From: Zobellia nedashkovskayae
GTDB lineage: Bacteria > Bacteroidota > Bacteroidia > Flavobacteriales > Flavobacteriaceae
DNA: 64,000 bases
Direction of reading: 5' to 3'
NCBI RefSeq assembly: GCF_015330125.1
Contig: NZ_JADDXR010000002.1
Location: forward strand, 4,414,685 to 4,478,684
A program made the position numbers and the translations under genes. Below the pieces are notes generated by a model, which worked only from the letters and a program-made list of their open reading frames with translations, was not told the origin of the DNA and did no database searches. Positions 17,770 to 26,630 of the stretch are shown here, piece after piece (position 1 is the first letter of the stretch; every line of letters begins with the position of its first letter).

Positions 17770-19374
17770 TTAATTTGCCAAATTTGGGTTTCTATCTACT
17801 TCTGGCTGTGGTCTAGGTGCAAAATAATTTGATGGTGCCGTAGAACCTATTATTGCATTTGTTTCTTTCGTTATTGGCTGATCGGTTAATGTATTGATTG
17901 AAACTCTTGGGTCTCTTGCCGTACCGCCAAGTGCAGCTTCCACTTGCTCCTTCCGCACCAAATCATTATATCTTAAATACTCACCTGCCAATTCCCATTT
18001 TCTCTCTAGATACGCTAAATCCTGAATGGTTCCATCCGCTGCACTAACATCTTCAAGACCTGCTCTATTTCGTACATCGTTAAGCGCTTGCCATGCATCA
18101 GCTCCTGCAGATCCCGCTTCACCAGAAGCTTCGGCATATATAAGAAGTAGTTCTGCATATCTCATGTAGTAATCATTTCGATCACTTTGGAAACCACTAA
18201 AGGTTCCTTCTTCAAAAGGACCTACAATTTTTCTGAAAATTGGTTGGGTTTGATCAATAAAACTTGTCCATGGCAAAAAGCTAATTGCTCCTGCTACATC
18301 AGATGTAGCACGGGACTCCTGGTCTGGATCAGCAGGTCCTGGTAAAGGACCGTCCAAAGGAATCTCTGTATGATATGTGGCATCCTTCCTAGGACCTTCA
18401 GGCATATCTTCAAAATATCTGATTTCTGCAAAAGTCTCTTGCCATCCTTGAGTCGCATAATCACTAGGTAAACCTAGTTTTCCGTTTTTACGATTAGGTA
18501 GTCCACAAGAAGCACAATACGCAATAGTAAAAATAGATTCTGTATTAAATCTTCCTTCTACAGTGTAAAGAGTTGCCATATCCGGTACTAAAGCAAAACC
18601 ATGCGTACCCGCATTATCCATTACTTGTTTTGCACTTGCTGCGGCCATGGCATATTTAGACGCATCTTTAACAGGATAGCCGGCCCAGTCTAAATACAAT
18701 CTTGCTAGAATTGCTCTTGCCGAACCTGCATTCGGGTCCGAAGCACCTACATTTGTTTTTGCAGGAAGCATAGTTTCAGCGGTTAACATGTCACTTTCAA
18801 TCTGTTGATAAACCTCTTCTTGCGTAGCTAGTTCTCTTTCAAAATCAATCTCTAAATCCAATGGAAGTACAATTCTACCATGAACACGAGCCAGATGATA
18901 AAACATTAAACCTCTTAAAAAATAGGTTTGTCCTAACAATTCTTTCTGACGAGCAGCATCTGATGGAAAATCAACTCCTTCTGAATTGATAATAACCGTA
19001 TTTGCTGCTTTTACCATGGCATAAACACCTGCCCAGTTTGTAGCGGACCTACCATTGGTAGCGGCAACATTTCTTTGGTCATACTCTCTAAAATCTGCCT
19101 TGTTACTTTCTCTATGGGTAGTCATATCATCTCCTGCCCAACCGTTAACATAGAATGTAGTCATCCAAGCTGCTTTATTCAGCTTTCCAAAAATTCCGTT
19201 AACAGCCAGCTCCAACTCATCTATACTATTATAAGGCTCTACAGCTAAATTTGCTCTACCCGGAACTTCATCCAGCTCAAATTGTTCGCAACTATGAAAA
19301 GTCATTGCGCAGACCGCCATGGCACAAATTGCCACTAGCGTCTTTACCGATTTATTTCTATTATATATTTTCAT
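17770..19374 (-). CDS. SusD-like glycan-binding lipoprotein
   Basis: A 534-residue RagB/SusD protein with a lipobox in FHSC (about residue 29). It has the N-terminal SusD TPR segment (QTYFLRGLMFYHLARVHG, about 148-165) and the C-terminal SusD region (YYMRYAELLLIYAEA, LNDVRNRAGL, RKWELAGEYLRYNDLVR). It would sit on the outer surface as the lid of the SusC transporter encoded 30 bp upstream and bind galactan oligosaccharides (ligand inferred from context). Confidence 0.95.
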   Translation of the reverse strand: MKIYNRNKSVKTLVAICAMAVCAMTFHSCEQFELDEVPGRANLAVEPYNSIDELELAVNGIFGKLNKAAWMTTFYVNGWAGDDMTTHRESNKADFREYDQRNVAATNGRSATNWAGVYAMVKAANTVIINSEGVDFPSDAARQKELLGQTYFLRGLMFYHLARVHGRIVLPLDLEIDFERELATQEEVYQQIESDMLTAETMLPAKTNVGASDPNAGSARAILARLYLDWAGYPVKDASKYAMAAASAKQVMDNAGTHGFALVPDMATLYTVEGRFNTESIFTIAYCASCGLPNRKNGKLGLPSDYATQGWQETFAEIRYFEDMPEGPRKDATYHTEIPLDGPLPGPADPDQESRATSDVAGAISFLPWTSFIDQTQPIFRKIVGPFEEGTFSGFQSDRNDYYMRYAELLLIYAEASGEAGSAGADAWQALNDVRNRAGLEDVSAADGTIQDLAYLERKWELAGEYLRYNDLVRKEQVEAALGGTARDPRVSINTLTDQPITKETNAIIGSTAPSNYFAPRPQPEVDRNPNLAN

Positions 19375-19404
19375 TTTTTTATTATTTCGATTTGCAATTT
19401 TTAA

Positions 19405-22400
19405 TTAAAATCCGATTTTAACCCCCAAGGTGTATGTTCTAGGGTTTGGATACGCTCCAATATTTATACCTGAAGCAACATCTTCATTACCTTGCTCACT
19501 TCTTCTGGATGTTCCTTCTGGATCGTAACCCGAGTAGTCTGTAATTAAAAATAAATTCTGACCACCGCCATAAAGCTTAATGGTAGTGTCTCCTAAACCT
19601 TTAATATCTTTTATGGTATACCCAATAGTTAGGTTGCTCAATCTAATAAAATCACCTTTTTCTACATAACGGCTAGACTCATACAAACCTGCGAAAGCCG
19701 GTATATCTGTTTCATTGGTTGGTGTCCACTGGTTAACTTGATCCGGAGAAAGAAAACTTCTTGAATCTCCTGCTCCACCAACAATTGCTGCTTGTTGAAT
19801 ATTATAAACATCAAAACCATGTACACCTTGTAAAAAGATGTTTATATCCCAGTTTTTATAATTTATGGAGTTGTTAAATCCCCATGTAGTTGTTGGCGTT
19901 CCATTTCCGATCGCTCCGTAAACTATATCATTATTCTCATCTAGTAGATATCTTGCGTCACCAGGTTTAGCTACCGGAGTTCCTTCATCATTTGTTGGGA
20001 TATTATCCGTAGTTTTCCAAGTCCCTAAGAAAGTGGCCCCTCTAAACTGCCCCAAAGGTTCTCCTACTTCAATAAAGTTAAGAATATTTCCTTGACCACC
20101 AGGAGCTTGGAACTGGCCTAAGATTTCGGTTAGCCCATCATTTAATTGTGTCACTTCATTTTTAACATAGGACAATGATAAGTTAGCATTCCAGTTTAAG
20201 TTTTCCGTATTGATAATATCATAGCCAATGGTTACATCAACCCCAATATTTTCTACTTCACCTACATTCTTAACAATAGTTCTATCTCCAAGCTCTCCCC
20301 CATCATAATCCGGAATAGCAGCATCTAACAATAAATCTTCAGTTACCTTTTTGTAACCATCAAGACTAATACTACCACGACCTTGCGCAAATCCAAAATC
20401 AATACCAACATTTCCTTGTGTGGTTGTTTCCCATGTTGCAAAAGGGTTTCCTATTCTGTTGATGAAAGTACCAGTGGTTGCCGCCGACCCATCTGCTGCA
20501 TAACTGTTAAAACCCAACGTACTGAAAGTTGAATAAGGACCAATGTTTTGATTACCAACTTGTCCCCAACCTAATCTAAACTTTAAGCTTGTGTTACCTG
20601 ACTGATCTATTAAGTCTGTCATATTATAAGCCAACGCTACAGAAGGAAAAATACCCCATCTTTCTTTTTCTCTAAAAACAGAACTTGCATCATACCTTCC
20701 CGTTGCCGTTAAAAATAAATTGTCATTGAAAATATATTCAGCTCTTAACATAAACGAAGACAACTCTCTCTCATTAAAATCATTATTCACAGTTTGCCCT
20801 GAATTTGGAGCTAGTTCTGCAAAATAAAACCCTCTGCCATTTAAGGACAAATCATTGGAATTCCATCCATTTCCTCGGAATTTAGAATTTGAATATTCTT
20901 GAACCCCCGTTAACTTTATATTATGCTTTTCCTTAAAAATTTTCTGCCATGTAAGAATATTACTTATCTGATAGCTCACATTTTTATTGTTTGCAAAAGA
21001 CGTATGAGGCAGTTGATCATCCCCAACTTCCACAGCATAACGTTCAATGTTCAAATTAGAAGTCTGTGACCCCATAATAAGGGAGTAACTGAAATTATCC
21101 GTAAAGCTATACGTCGCATTTACGGTGGCATTCAATCTTTCTTCAATATCTTTAATATCTGTTTCATTAAGTGTACGAACAGGGTTATCGTTTAAAGATG
21201 CAACTGCAGACCTAATATTATATTCTCCATTGGAATTGAAAATTGGCGTTGTTGGATCCCATGTTAAAGCCTTATAAATAAAGCTTCCTTGACCATTACC
21301 AAATCTATCTGTATTGTTTTGGTTCTCGCTTGTACTTCCGTACAAGTTAAAACCAATCTTAAACTTATCATTTATTTGAGCATCTATATTAGCTCTTGCA
21401 GATATTTGTTGGTAGCCAGTATTAATTACAACCCCCTCTTCATCTCTATAATTACCGGATAAATAGTATCTAATTTTACCTTCAGAACCACTTGCCGAAA
21501 TAGCCAAATTTTCGCTAAAACCAGTTCTTAATATCGCTTGCTCATAATCCGTACCTCCACTTGCCTCAAGTGCTGCTATTTGAGCAGGAGTGTATACCGC
21601 TGCTCCACCAGAGTTTGTTCTTCTTAGGTTTTCAATAGTTGCAAAATCAGAAGCAGATAACCTTGGCACCGAATTAGGACTTGATGAAACAGTAGTGAAA
21701 TAATCAACATTGATTTTACCCTTACCTGACCCTTTCTTGGTCGTTATAATAATAACACCGTTTGACCCCCTAACACCGTATATGGCTGTTGCAGATGCAT
21801 CTTTTAAAACATCCATAGCAGCAATATCATTTGGGTTTATAGTACTTAGGTCTCCACCCAATACACCATCAACTACGACTAATGGACTGTTATTTCCAGT
21901 TACTGAGTTCACACCTCTAATACGAACCTTAACCGCACCGCCAGGTTGACCACCCGCTTTTGCTACCGTAACACCTGCCGCTCTACCTTGTAAAGCTTCT
22001 TCTACCCTTGTTAAGGGTTGATCTTCAAAAGATTTAGAATCTATACGTGATACAGATCCGGTTACATCTGACTTTTTTACCGTACCATAACCAATAACCA
22101 CAACATCTTCTAACTGTTGTACATCAGGCTCCATGGTAACCGTAATAGTGGCTTTATTCCCAACGGTTACATTTTGAGCTGCATAACCTATGTAACTTAT
22201 AGATAATACATTTTCACTTGAAGCTTCGATACTGAAGTTACCATCAAAGTCGGTTACTACACCGTTATTTGTTCCCTTGACCACAACGTTAGCGCCGGGT
22301 ATAGGTTGATTGGCCTCATCTAAAACCGTCCCAGTTACGGTTTTTTGAGCATACAATCCCTGCATACCCACTGTTGTAAGAAAGAGTGCCAAAAGGCAAC

Positions 22401-22434
22401 TTTTTCTAAGTAATTTTTTAATGTGTTCTTTCAT
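19405..22434 (-). CDS. SusC-like TonB-dependent outer-membrane transporter
   Basis: A complete 1009-residue SusC/RagA protein. It has a signal peptide (to about residue 29), a CarboxypepD_reg-like domain at about 32-105 (GTVLDEANQPIPGANV), a TonB box/plug region starting DVVVIGYGTVKKSDVTGS near 111, plug motifs (LQGRAAGVTV; VVDGVLGG; VLKDASATAIYG; GVIIITTKKG), and a beta-barrel ending in TYTLGVKIGF. It pairs with the SusD downstream and imports oligosaccharides energised by TonB. A 659-bp upstream region without genes carries repeated motifs. Confidence 0.96.
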   Translation of the reverse strand: MKEHIKKLLRKSCLLALFLTTVGMQGLYAQKTVTGTVLDEANQPIPGANVVVKGTNNGVVTDFDGNFSIEASSENVLSISYIGYAAQNVTVGNKATITVTMEPDVQQLEDVVVIGYGTVKKSDVTGSVSRIDSKSFEDQPLTRVEEALQGRAAGVTVAKAGGQPGGAVKVRIRGVNSVTGNNSPLVVVDGVLGGDLSTINPNDIAAMDVLKDASATAIYGVRGSNGVIIITTKKGSGKGKINVDYFTTVSSSPNSVPRLSASDFATIENLRRTNSGGAAVYTPAQIAALEASGGTDYEQAILRTGFSENLAISASGSEGKIRYYLSGNYRDEEGVVINTGYQQISARANIDAQINDKFKIGFNLYGSTSENQNNTDRFGNGQGSFIYKALTWDPTTPIFNSNGEYNIRSAVASLNDNPVRTLNETDIKDIEERLNATVNATYSFTDNFSYSLIMGSQTSNLNIERYAVEVGDDQLPHTSFANNKNVSYQISNILTWQKIFKEKHNIKLTGVQEYSNSKFRGNGWNSNDLSLNGRGFYFAELAPNSGQTVNNDFNERELSSFMLRAEYIFNDNLFLTATGRYDASSVFREKERWGIFPSVALAYNMTDLIDQSGNTSLKFRLGWGQVGNQNIGPYSTFSTLGFNSYAADGSAATTGTFINRIGNPFATWETTTQGNVGIDFGFAQGRGSISLDGYKKVTEDLLLDAAIPDYDGGELGDRTIVKNVGEVENIGVDVTIGYDIINTENLNWNANLSLSYVKNEVTQLNDGLTEILGQFQAPGGQGNILNFIEVGEPLGQFRGATFLGTWKTTDNIPTNDEGTPVAKPGDARYLLDENNDIVYGAIGNGTPTTTWGFNNSINYKNWDINIFLQGVHGFDVYNIQQAAIVGGAGDSRSFLSPDQVNQWTPTNETDIPAFAGLYESSRYVEKGDFIRLSNLTIGYTIKDIKGLGDTTIKLYGGGQNLFLITDYSGYDPEGTSRRSEQGNEDVASGINIGAYPNPRTYTLGVKIGF

Positions 22435-22503
22435 AATTGTCCGTTTTAGTTTTGAGTGTTTGAGTTAAATTATTTAGTTAAGTGGTCCTGTACTATCATC
22501 TTT

Positions 22504-22523
22504 TTTCTTAAATATTTCTTAAA
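22504..22523. repeat. Tandem 9-bp repeat with 11-bp period upstream of susC
   Basis: TTTCTTAAA occurs at 22504-22512 and again at 22515-22523, one helical turn apart, 70-90 bp before the susC ATG. AAGAAA at 22523-22528 also gives an inverted copy of the second unit. This spacing is typical of regulator binding to one DNA face; function is inference. Confidence 0.4.
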
Positions 22524-22572
22524 AGAAAGTTAGTATTTTTTTATCATAATTATTGAGGATACCTTAATAATA

Positions 22573-22852
22573 CAGTGCTAATATTATGAATATTTTAATA
22601 TGAAACACTATAGTTTTCCTAGACAAAAACTAGACAACCATCAAAATTTTCAATATTGTAGTAAACATTTTTGTAAGCAGAAAACTTTGTAATCGTTAAA
22701 TTTTTATCCAGTTTACCAAACTATATTGTTTTTACATAGTATTGATTAACAATAATTTACATAACAAAATAGATGGTCAAAAATCTACTTATCAAAAGAA
22801 ACAACTAAGGAAATTATTAAAATATTGCTAGTATTTCAGCGCTAATATTATC
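22573..22852. repeat. Pair of 15-bp direct repeats (14/15 identical)
   Basis: CAGTGCTAATATTAT (22573-22587) and CAGCGCTAATATTAT (22838-22852) are on the same strand, 265 bp apart, in the gene-free region before susC. They may be paired binding sites or DNA-looping sites. AT-rich background raises the chance of coincidence. Confidence 0.35.
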
Positions 22853-23017
22853 TCTGAGATTTGCACTATTTAAACTTACTACTAGACAAGTACCACTTAT
22901 AGGCTAGGATTAACATATGCTGACATTATTTTATCTTTAGAACATATGTTCTACAAATAAGGTCATTTATTATATCTAAAAATTATGTTAAAAATTTATA
23001 CAAGTGATTATGAAACA

Positions 23018-23047
23018 TAAAAAAGGGGCGAAAATCGCCCCTTTTTT
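23018..23047. terminator. Bidirectional terminator after sulfatase gene
   Basis: GGGGCG (23025-23030), loop AAAAT, CGCCCC (23036-23041), flanked by an A-run on the left and T-run on the right. It works as an intrinsic terminator on both strands; the relevant one is the minus strand, 47 bp after the sulfatase stop at 23094. Confidence 0.85.
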
Positions 23048-23093
23048 CTAAAACACTCTATTTAAAGTCTTTACACCTTCTTTTTAGTCAGCT

Positions 23094-24698
23094 TTAATCC
23101 ACAGTCACATTACTCCCCCACCAATCATTTTTAGGATCAAAATCAGGAGACAAAAAGTTGAGTCTCTCTCGCTCTAGGGATGGTAGTTTTTTATCTACAA
23201 TATTCTTGAGATATGCCTCCTCTTTTTGTAAACTGTACTCTGGGTCTTTTGATGGATATCTAGCCCCAACTTCATCTAAATAAGCAAACAGTTGTTCACT
23301 CAGTTGTTTTTGCAAATCTGTATGTTCCGATGCAACATTGGTCAACTCCTCTAAATCATCTTTTAAATTATAAAGCTCTTCCCTATCATCCTCATAGTAA
23401 TGAATCAATTTCCAATCCCCTTTTCTAACAACCGAAGATGGTTCTCCTCCTTGGTTACCATAATGTGGATAATGCCAAAACAACGGACGCTCTTCAAAAT
23501 TTCCTCCCTTAAGAATTGGTAGTAGACTTTTTCCATCTAAATGTTGTTCCGGTTTTAAATCAATACCGGCTATATCGAGAATTGTTGGATAAAAATCTGC
23601 ACCAGTTACTGGCTCCGAAGTAGATGTCCCGCTTTTAACCAACCAAGGTGCTCTTATAAAATACGGTTCGCGAATACCTCCTTCAAATTGATATCCCTTC
23701 CCTCCTCTTAACGGAAGGTTTGAAGTAGAAAAAGAATCTCCTGCAGAAACACCACCATTATCAGACGTAAAAACTACCAATGTATTTTTATCGAGCCCCA
23801 AAGAATCTAGTGTTTGCAAAACTCTACCCACGGCATCATCCATAGTTTCTACCAAACCAGCATAAACGGGATTATCCTGCACTTGGCGTATCGGGAGGAA
23901 TTTTGCCATCTTATAGCCTGTGGCCGCAATTCCGTTTTTCTCTGCCTTTTTCTGATACTTGGCCCATTTGCCTTTGGTGGTCTGAATAGGTCCGTGCACC
24001 GCATAAAAAGAAAGATAGGCAAAGACAGGCTGACCCGTTTCTTTTGGATTATTTTTCTTTAAAAAGTTAATGGTTTCTTCTGCCAAACGCATGGTTAGAT
24101 TCTCACCATCCTCATGATTCTCCAGATTGGGATTGGTATAAGGCGCAAAATAACCTCCATTGGGGCTACCAGCATCCCACCCTCCTTTATTAATATCAAA
24201 ACCATGGTCTTCGGGCCATGACCCTTTTTCCCCTAAATGCCATTTTCCTGCAAAAAAGGTTTTATAACCTGCGGTTTTCATAGCTTCTGGTAAAGTAGTA
24301 GCTTGGGCAGGAAGATTATGTTCATAATCTGGAGGTAGTAATTTATTAAAACGGCCAGCTTTCCGCCAATCCTCGCCTACTTTTGCTCCAATCCAATCTG
24401 TAATTCCGTGCCTTGCCGTAAAAGTACCTAACATAATACTGGCTCTAGATGGGCTACAGACCCTACTAGCTGCATACCCATTGGTAAAATTCATTCCCTC
24501 ATTGGCTATCCTATCAATATTTGGGGTTTCGTAAAATTTACTACCCGTAACACTTAAGTCATGATACCCATAATCATCCGCTAGAATGAACAAAACATTT
24601 GGCCTAACGGCCTTTTCTTGTACTTTTTTTTCATCGTTTTTACAACTGGTGAGAACCAAACAAGTTACTGCCAAAATCGAACAGAGAAAATGCTTCAT
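23094..24698 (-). CDS. S1 family sulfatase lipoprotein
   Basis: A 534-residue arylsulfatase-type protein with lipobox LTSC (C19). Metal ligands ADDYG lie at about 40-44 and the formylglycine site is C81 in CSPSR. GKWHLG near residue 150 and TSDNGG supply further active-site residues. It appears to be a single-gene unit: a terminator follows it, and another terminator (24830-24863) separates it from the P450 operon upstream. Activity on a sulfated galactan is inferred from context. It differs clearly from the other three sulfatases in the window, which suggests different sulfate positions. Confidence 0.92.
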   Translation of the reverse strand: MKHFLCSILAVTCLVLTSCKNDEKKVQEKAVRPNVLFILADDYGYHDLSVTGSKFYETPNIDRIANEGMNFTNGYAASRVCSPSRASIMLGTFTARHGITDWIGAKVGEDWRKAGRFNKLLPPDYEHNLPAQATTLPEAMKTAGYKTFFAGKWHLGEKGSWPEDHGFDINKGGWDAGSPNGGYFAPYTNPNLENHEDGENLTMRLAEETINFLKKNNPKETGQPVFAYLSFYAVHGPIQTTKGKWAKYQKKAEKNGIAATGYKMAKFLPIRQVQDNPVYAGLVETMDDAVGRVLQTLDSLGLDKNTLVVFTSDNGGVSAGDSFSTSNLPLRGGKGYQFEGGIREPYFIRAPWLVKSGTSTSEPVTGADFYPTILDIAGIDLKPEQHLDGKSLLPILKGGNFEERPLFWHYPHYGNQGGEPSSVVRKGDWKLIHYYEDDREELYNLKDDLEELTNVASEHTDLQKQLSEQLFAYLDEVGARYPSKDPEYSLQKEEAYLKNIVDKKLPSLERERLNFLSPDFDPKNDWWGSNVTVD

Positions 24699-24829
24699 AC
24701 CTTTCTTATTTTTTAGGATGGATATTTTTTTTCGACAGGAAAGATACTAAATAATAGTGTTGCCAGAATCTCACTTCTTACTATTTCATCTTCTCAGTAA
24801 CAGGTTACAAAAACCAGAACAGTAAGGTT

Positions 24830-24863
24830 AAAAAACAACACTGCCTCTTTAAAAGAGGCAGTG
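24830..24863 (-). terminator. Terminator of the P450 operon
   Basis: The hairpin CACTGCCTCTT (24839-24849) / AAGAGGCAGTG (24853-24863) is followed on the minus strand by a T-rich run (complement of 24831-24838). It lies 17 bp after the stop of the PhyH-like gene. Confidence 0.8.
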
Positions 24864-24879
24864 TAATACTTCACAAATT

Positions 24880-25764
24880 TTATTTCTGGCCAAAAAGAAG
24901 AGGGAAAAATTTACCGTCCATTTTTTCACCTTTCGGAACCCTAATGGGTGTACCTCTAAGCATCTCTCCATCAGTGTCACTCACAGTTCCATCTGAAAAA
25001 GCATTTAGAACAAATGCCCTTCTGCTAAATTCTGACTTATTTTCATAAGAACCATGGATCATTAAAGGATGGTGAAAAGAACCATACCCTTTTTTAAGCT
25101 CAATAGGTACGGGATTAAAATTTGCCTTTTGTTCATCGGTCATAAATTCCATAAGTCCTTCCATTTTACCTGCGAGTTCCGGCTTTTGTAGGAGTCCCCA
25201 TTTGTGACTTCCAGGCACATAATAAAGACAACCATTTTCTGTAGTGGCATCATCCAAACCTGTCCAGCAGGTTAAATGTTGCATGGGCACTGTTCTTATC
25301 CAAAATGAATAATCTTGATGCCAAGCTACTACGCCTCCATGATTTGAGGGTTTACAGAACAACTGATCATGCCAAAATCGAACATTATTGTTGCCCAACA
25401 ATTGACTTGCGGCCATTGTAAAAGCGGGATTCCATAACAAATCATGAAACCCTTCTGTAATTCGCCAGTGCCCAAGAGAATGAAAAAGCACAGTATTAGG
25501 GTCCGTTGATTGATTGCCATGAAATTCATAAAAAAGCTCGTGTGCCGGGTGTTTCGGGTCACGTATTTCTTCCAATTCTTTTCGGAGAACATTGATCTGA
25601 CTTTCATCCAACAATTTTATTCCAGAAACATAACCATACTCATGAAAATGGGCTACTTGCTCATCACTCAATTTATACTGTTCCCATTCCTCTGGTGATT
25701 TTGGCTGCTTAAAAAGGTCCGAAATCAATTCGTGGCGGTCGGCCAAATCTTTTACTAACTGCAT
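24880..25764 (-). CDS. Phytanoyl-CoA dioxygenase (PhyH)-family Fe(II)/2-oxoglutarate oxygenase
   Basis: A 294-residue protein without a signal peptide. The iron-binding facial triad is complete: H149-x-D151 (AWHQDYSFW) and H237 (LMIHGSYENKS), with Arg 248/249 (FSRRAF) placed to bind 2-oxoglutarate. The fold signature GCLYYVPGSHKWG is typical of PhyH proteins. It is the last gene of the P450 operon, 68 bp after the esterase. PhyH relatives hydroxylate many small molecules, and O-demethylation is chemically accessible to them. Its substrate here is unknown; a second modified sugar or a product of the P450 step is possible. It is not an expected part of the described P450 demethylation system as I know it. 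Confidence 0.88.
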   Translation of the reverse strand: MQLVKDLADRHELISDLFKQPKSPEEWEQYKLSDEQVAHFHEYGYVSGIKLLDESQINVLRKELEEIRDPKHPAHELFYEFHGNQSTDPNTVLFHSLGHWRITEGFHDLLWNPAFTMAASQLLGNNNVRFWHDQLFCKPSNHGGVVAWHQDYSFWIRTVPMQHLTCWTGLDDATTENGCLYYVPGSHKWGLLQKPELAGKMEGLMEFMTDEQKANFNPVPIELKKGYGSFHHPLMIHGSYENKSEFSRRAFVLNAFSDGTVSDTDGEMLRGTPIRVPKGEKMDGKFFPLLFGQK

Positions 25765-25832
25765 GGTTTTTGATTCTTTTATTTATGGTTGATTATTTAT
25801 GTAAGCCTTATATATACCAAGTCAAAAACGCC

Positions 25833-26624
25833 TTAACTATGAGAAGCAAAAAATCGTAATGTATCTTTGATATGTTCGCTCCAGTACGTCCATTCATGAG
25901 CTCCATTAAACTCCTCATAAACGTGAGGAATTTCATGCTCCTCTAACTGCTCGTGAAGCTTCCGGTTATATGCTATAAGCTGATCTTCGCTACCACAATC
26001 AAAACGCAAGTGTGGTAAATGATTCTTATTCTTTTTTATTAATCCCCAAACGGAATTTTCCCAAGCATCTTCCTGCTTATAATTATCCAAGGATTCTTCT
26101 ACAAAAAGGTCCATCTGCTCTACATCTGTAATGGACGAGTGACCAGAAATTGCTTTAAATCGATTATGATATTTCACGCCTAAACGTAAAGCACCAAAAC
26201 CACCCATGGAAAGCCCGGAAATAAATAATTCTGATTTTTTACTAACGGATGAAATATTCTCTATTACGGCATTAGGTACATCATCAACAATCCAACTTTC
26301 AAAATCTTTTTGATTATGCGGAAGATAACCGGAACCATCTCCCCAAAGTCCGTCTGAAGGCATAGCTATCACCATCGGCGGAATTTCCCCTTTCTCCATC
26401 ATCTCAAGGGCAGAAATATGAACCCCCGCCTTTTGAGACCACACCCAAGCACTGCCATAAACACCGTGTAACAAAATAACAAGCGGTAAATCTTCTAGAT
26501 TTGCCATTGGTGGAACAAATACACAAATATCTCCTCTTCCCTTCAGCTTATTGGTCTTTACGGTTATGAACCTAAGGTTTGCACTCTCGTATGCGGCATC
26601 TGAAATTTCTGTGGTTCTGAACAT
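25833..26624 (-). CDS. Alpha/beta-hydrolase, esterase D / S-formylglutathione hydrolase-like
   Basis: A 263-residue cytoplasmic serine hydrolase. Catalytic triad: S139 (GLSMGG), D214 (CGSEDQ) and H243 (GAHEW). The oxyanion motif is LLHGVYGS near 52-58. It belongs to the esterase D/FrmB-like group, whose best known members hydrolyse S-formylglutathione. It lies 6 bp downstream of a Zn-alcohol dehydrogenase gene and both are in the P450 operon, so removal of the formaldehyde produced by O-demethylation is an attractive role. A sugar ester hydrolase is the alternative. Confidence 0.8.
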   Translation of the reverse strand: MFRTTEISDAAYESANLRFITVKTNKLKGRGDICVFVPPMANLEDLPLVILLHGVYGSAWVWSQKAGVHISALEMMEKGEIPPMVIAMPSDGLWGDGSGYLPHNQKDFESWIVDDVPNAVIENISSVSKKSELFISGLSMGGFGALRLGVKYHNRFKAISGHSSITDVEQMDLFVEESLDNYKQEDAWENSVWGLIKKNKNHLPHLRFDCGSEDQLIAYNRKLHEQLEEHEIPHVYEEFNGAHEWTYWSEHIKDTLRFFASHS

Positions 26625-26630
26625 GTTTAT

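Larger units (their letters stand above)
22435..23093. promoter_or_regulatory. 659-bp intergenic region upstream of susC
   Basis: No open reading frame of note is seen here. Features: a tandem 9-bp repeat at 22504-22523, a 15-bp near-repeat CAGnGCTAATATTAT at 22573-22587 and 22838-22852, and the bidirectional terminator at 23018-23047 near the sulfatase end. The length and repeats suggest a regulated susC promoter with a long leader. I found no convincing complete Bacteroidota -33/-7 pair. Confidence 0.5.
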
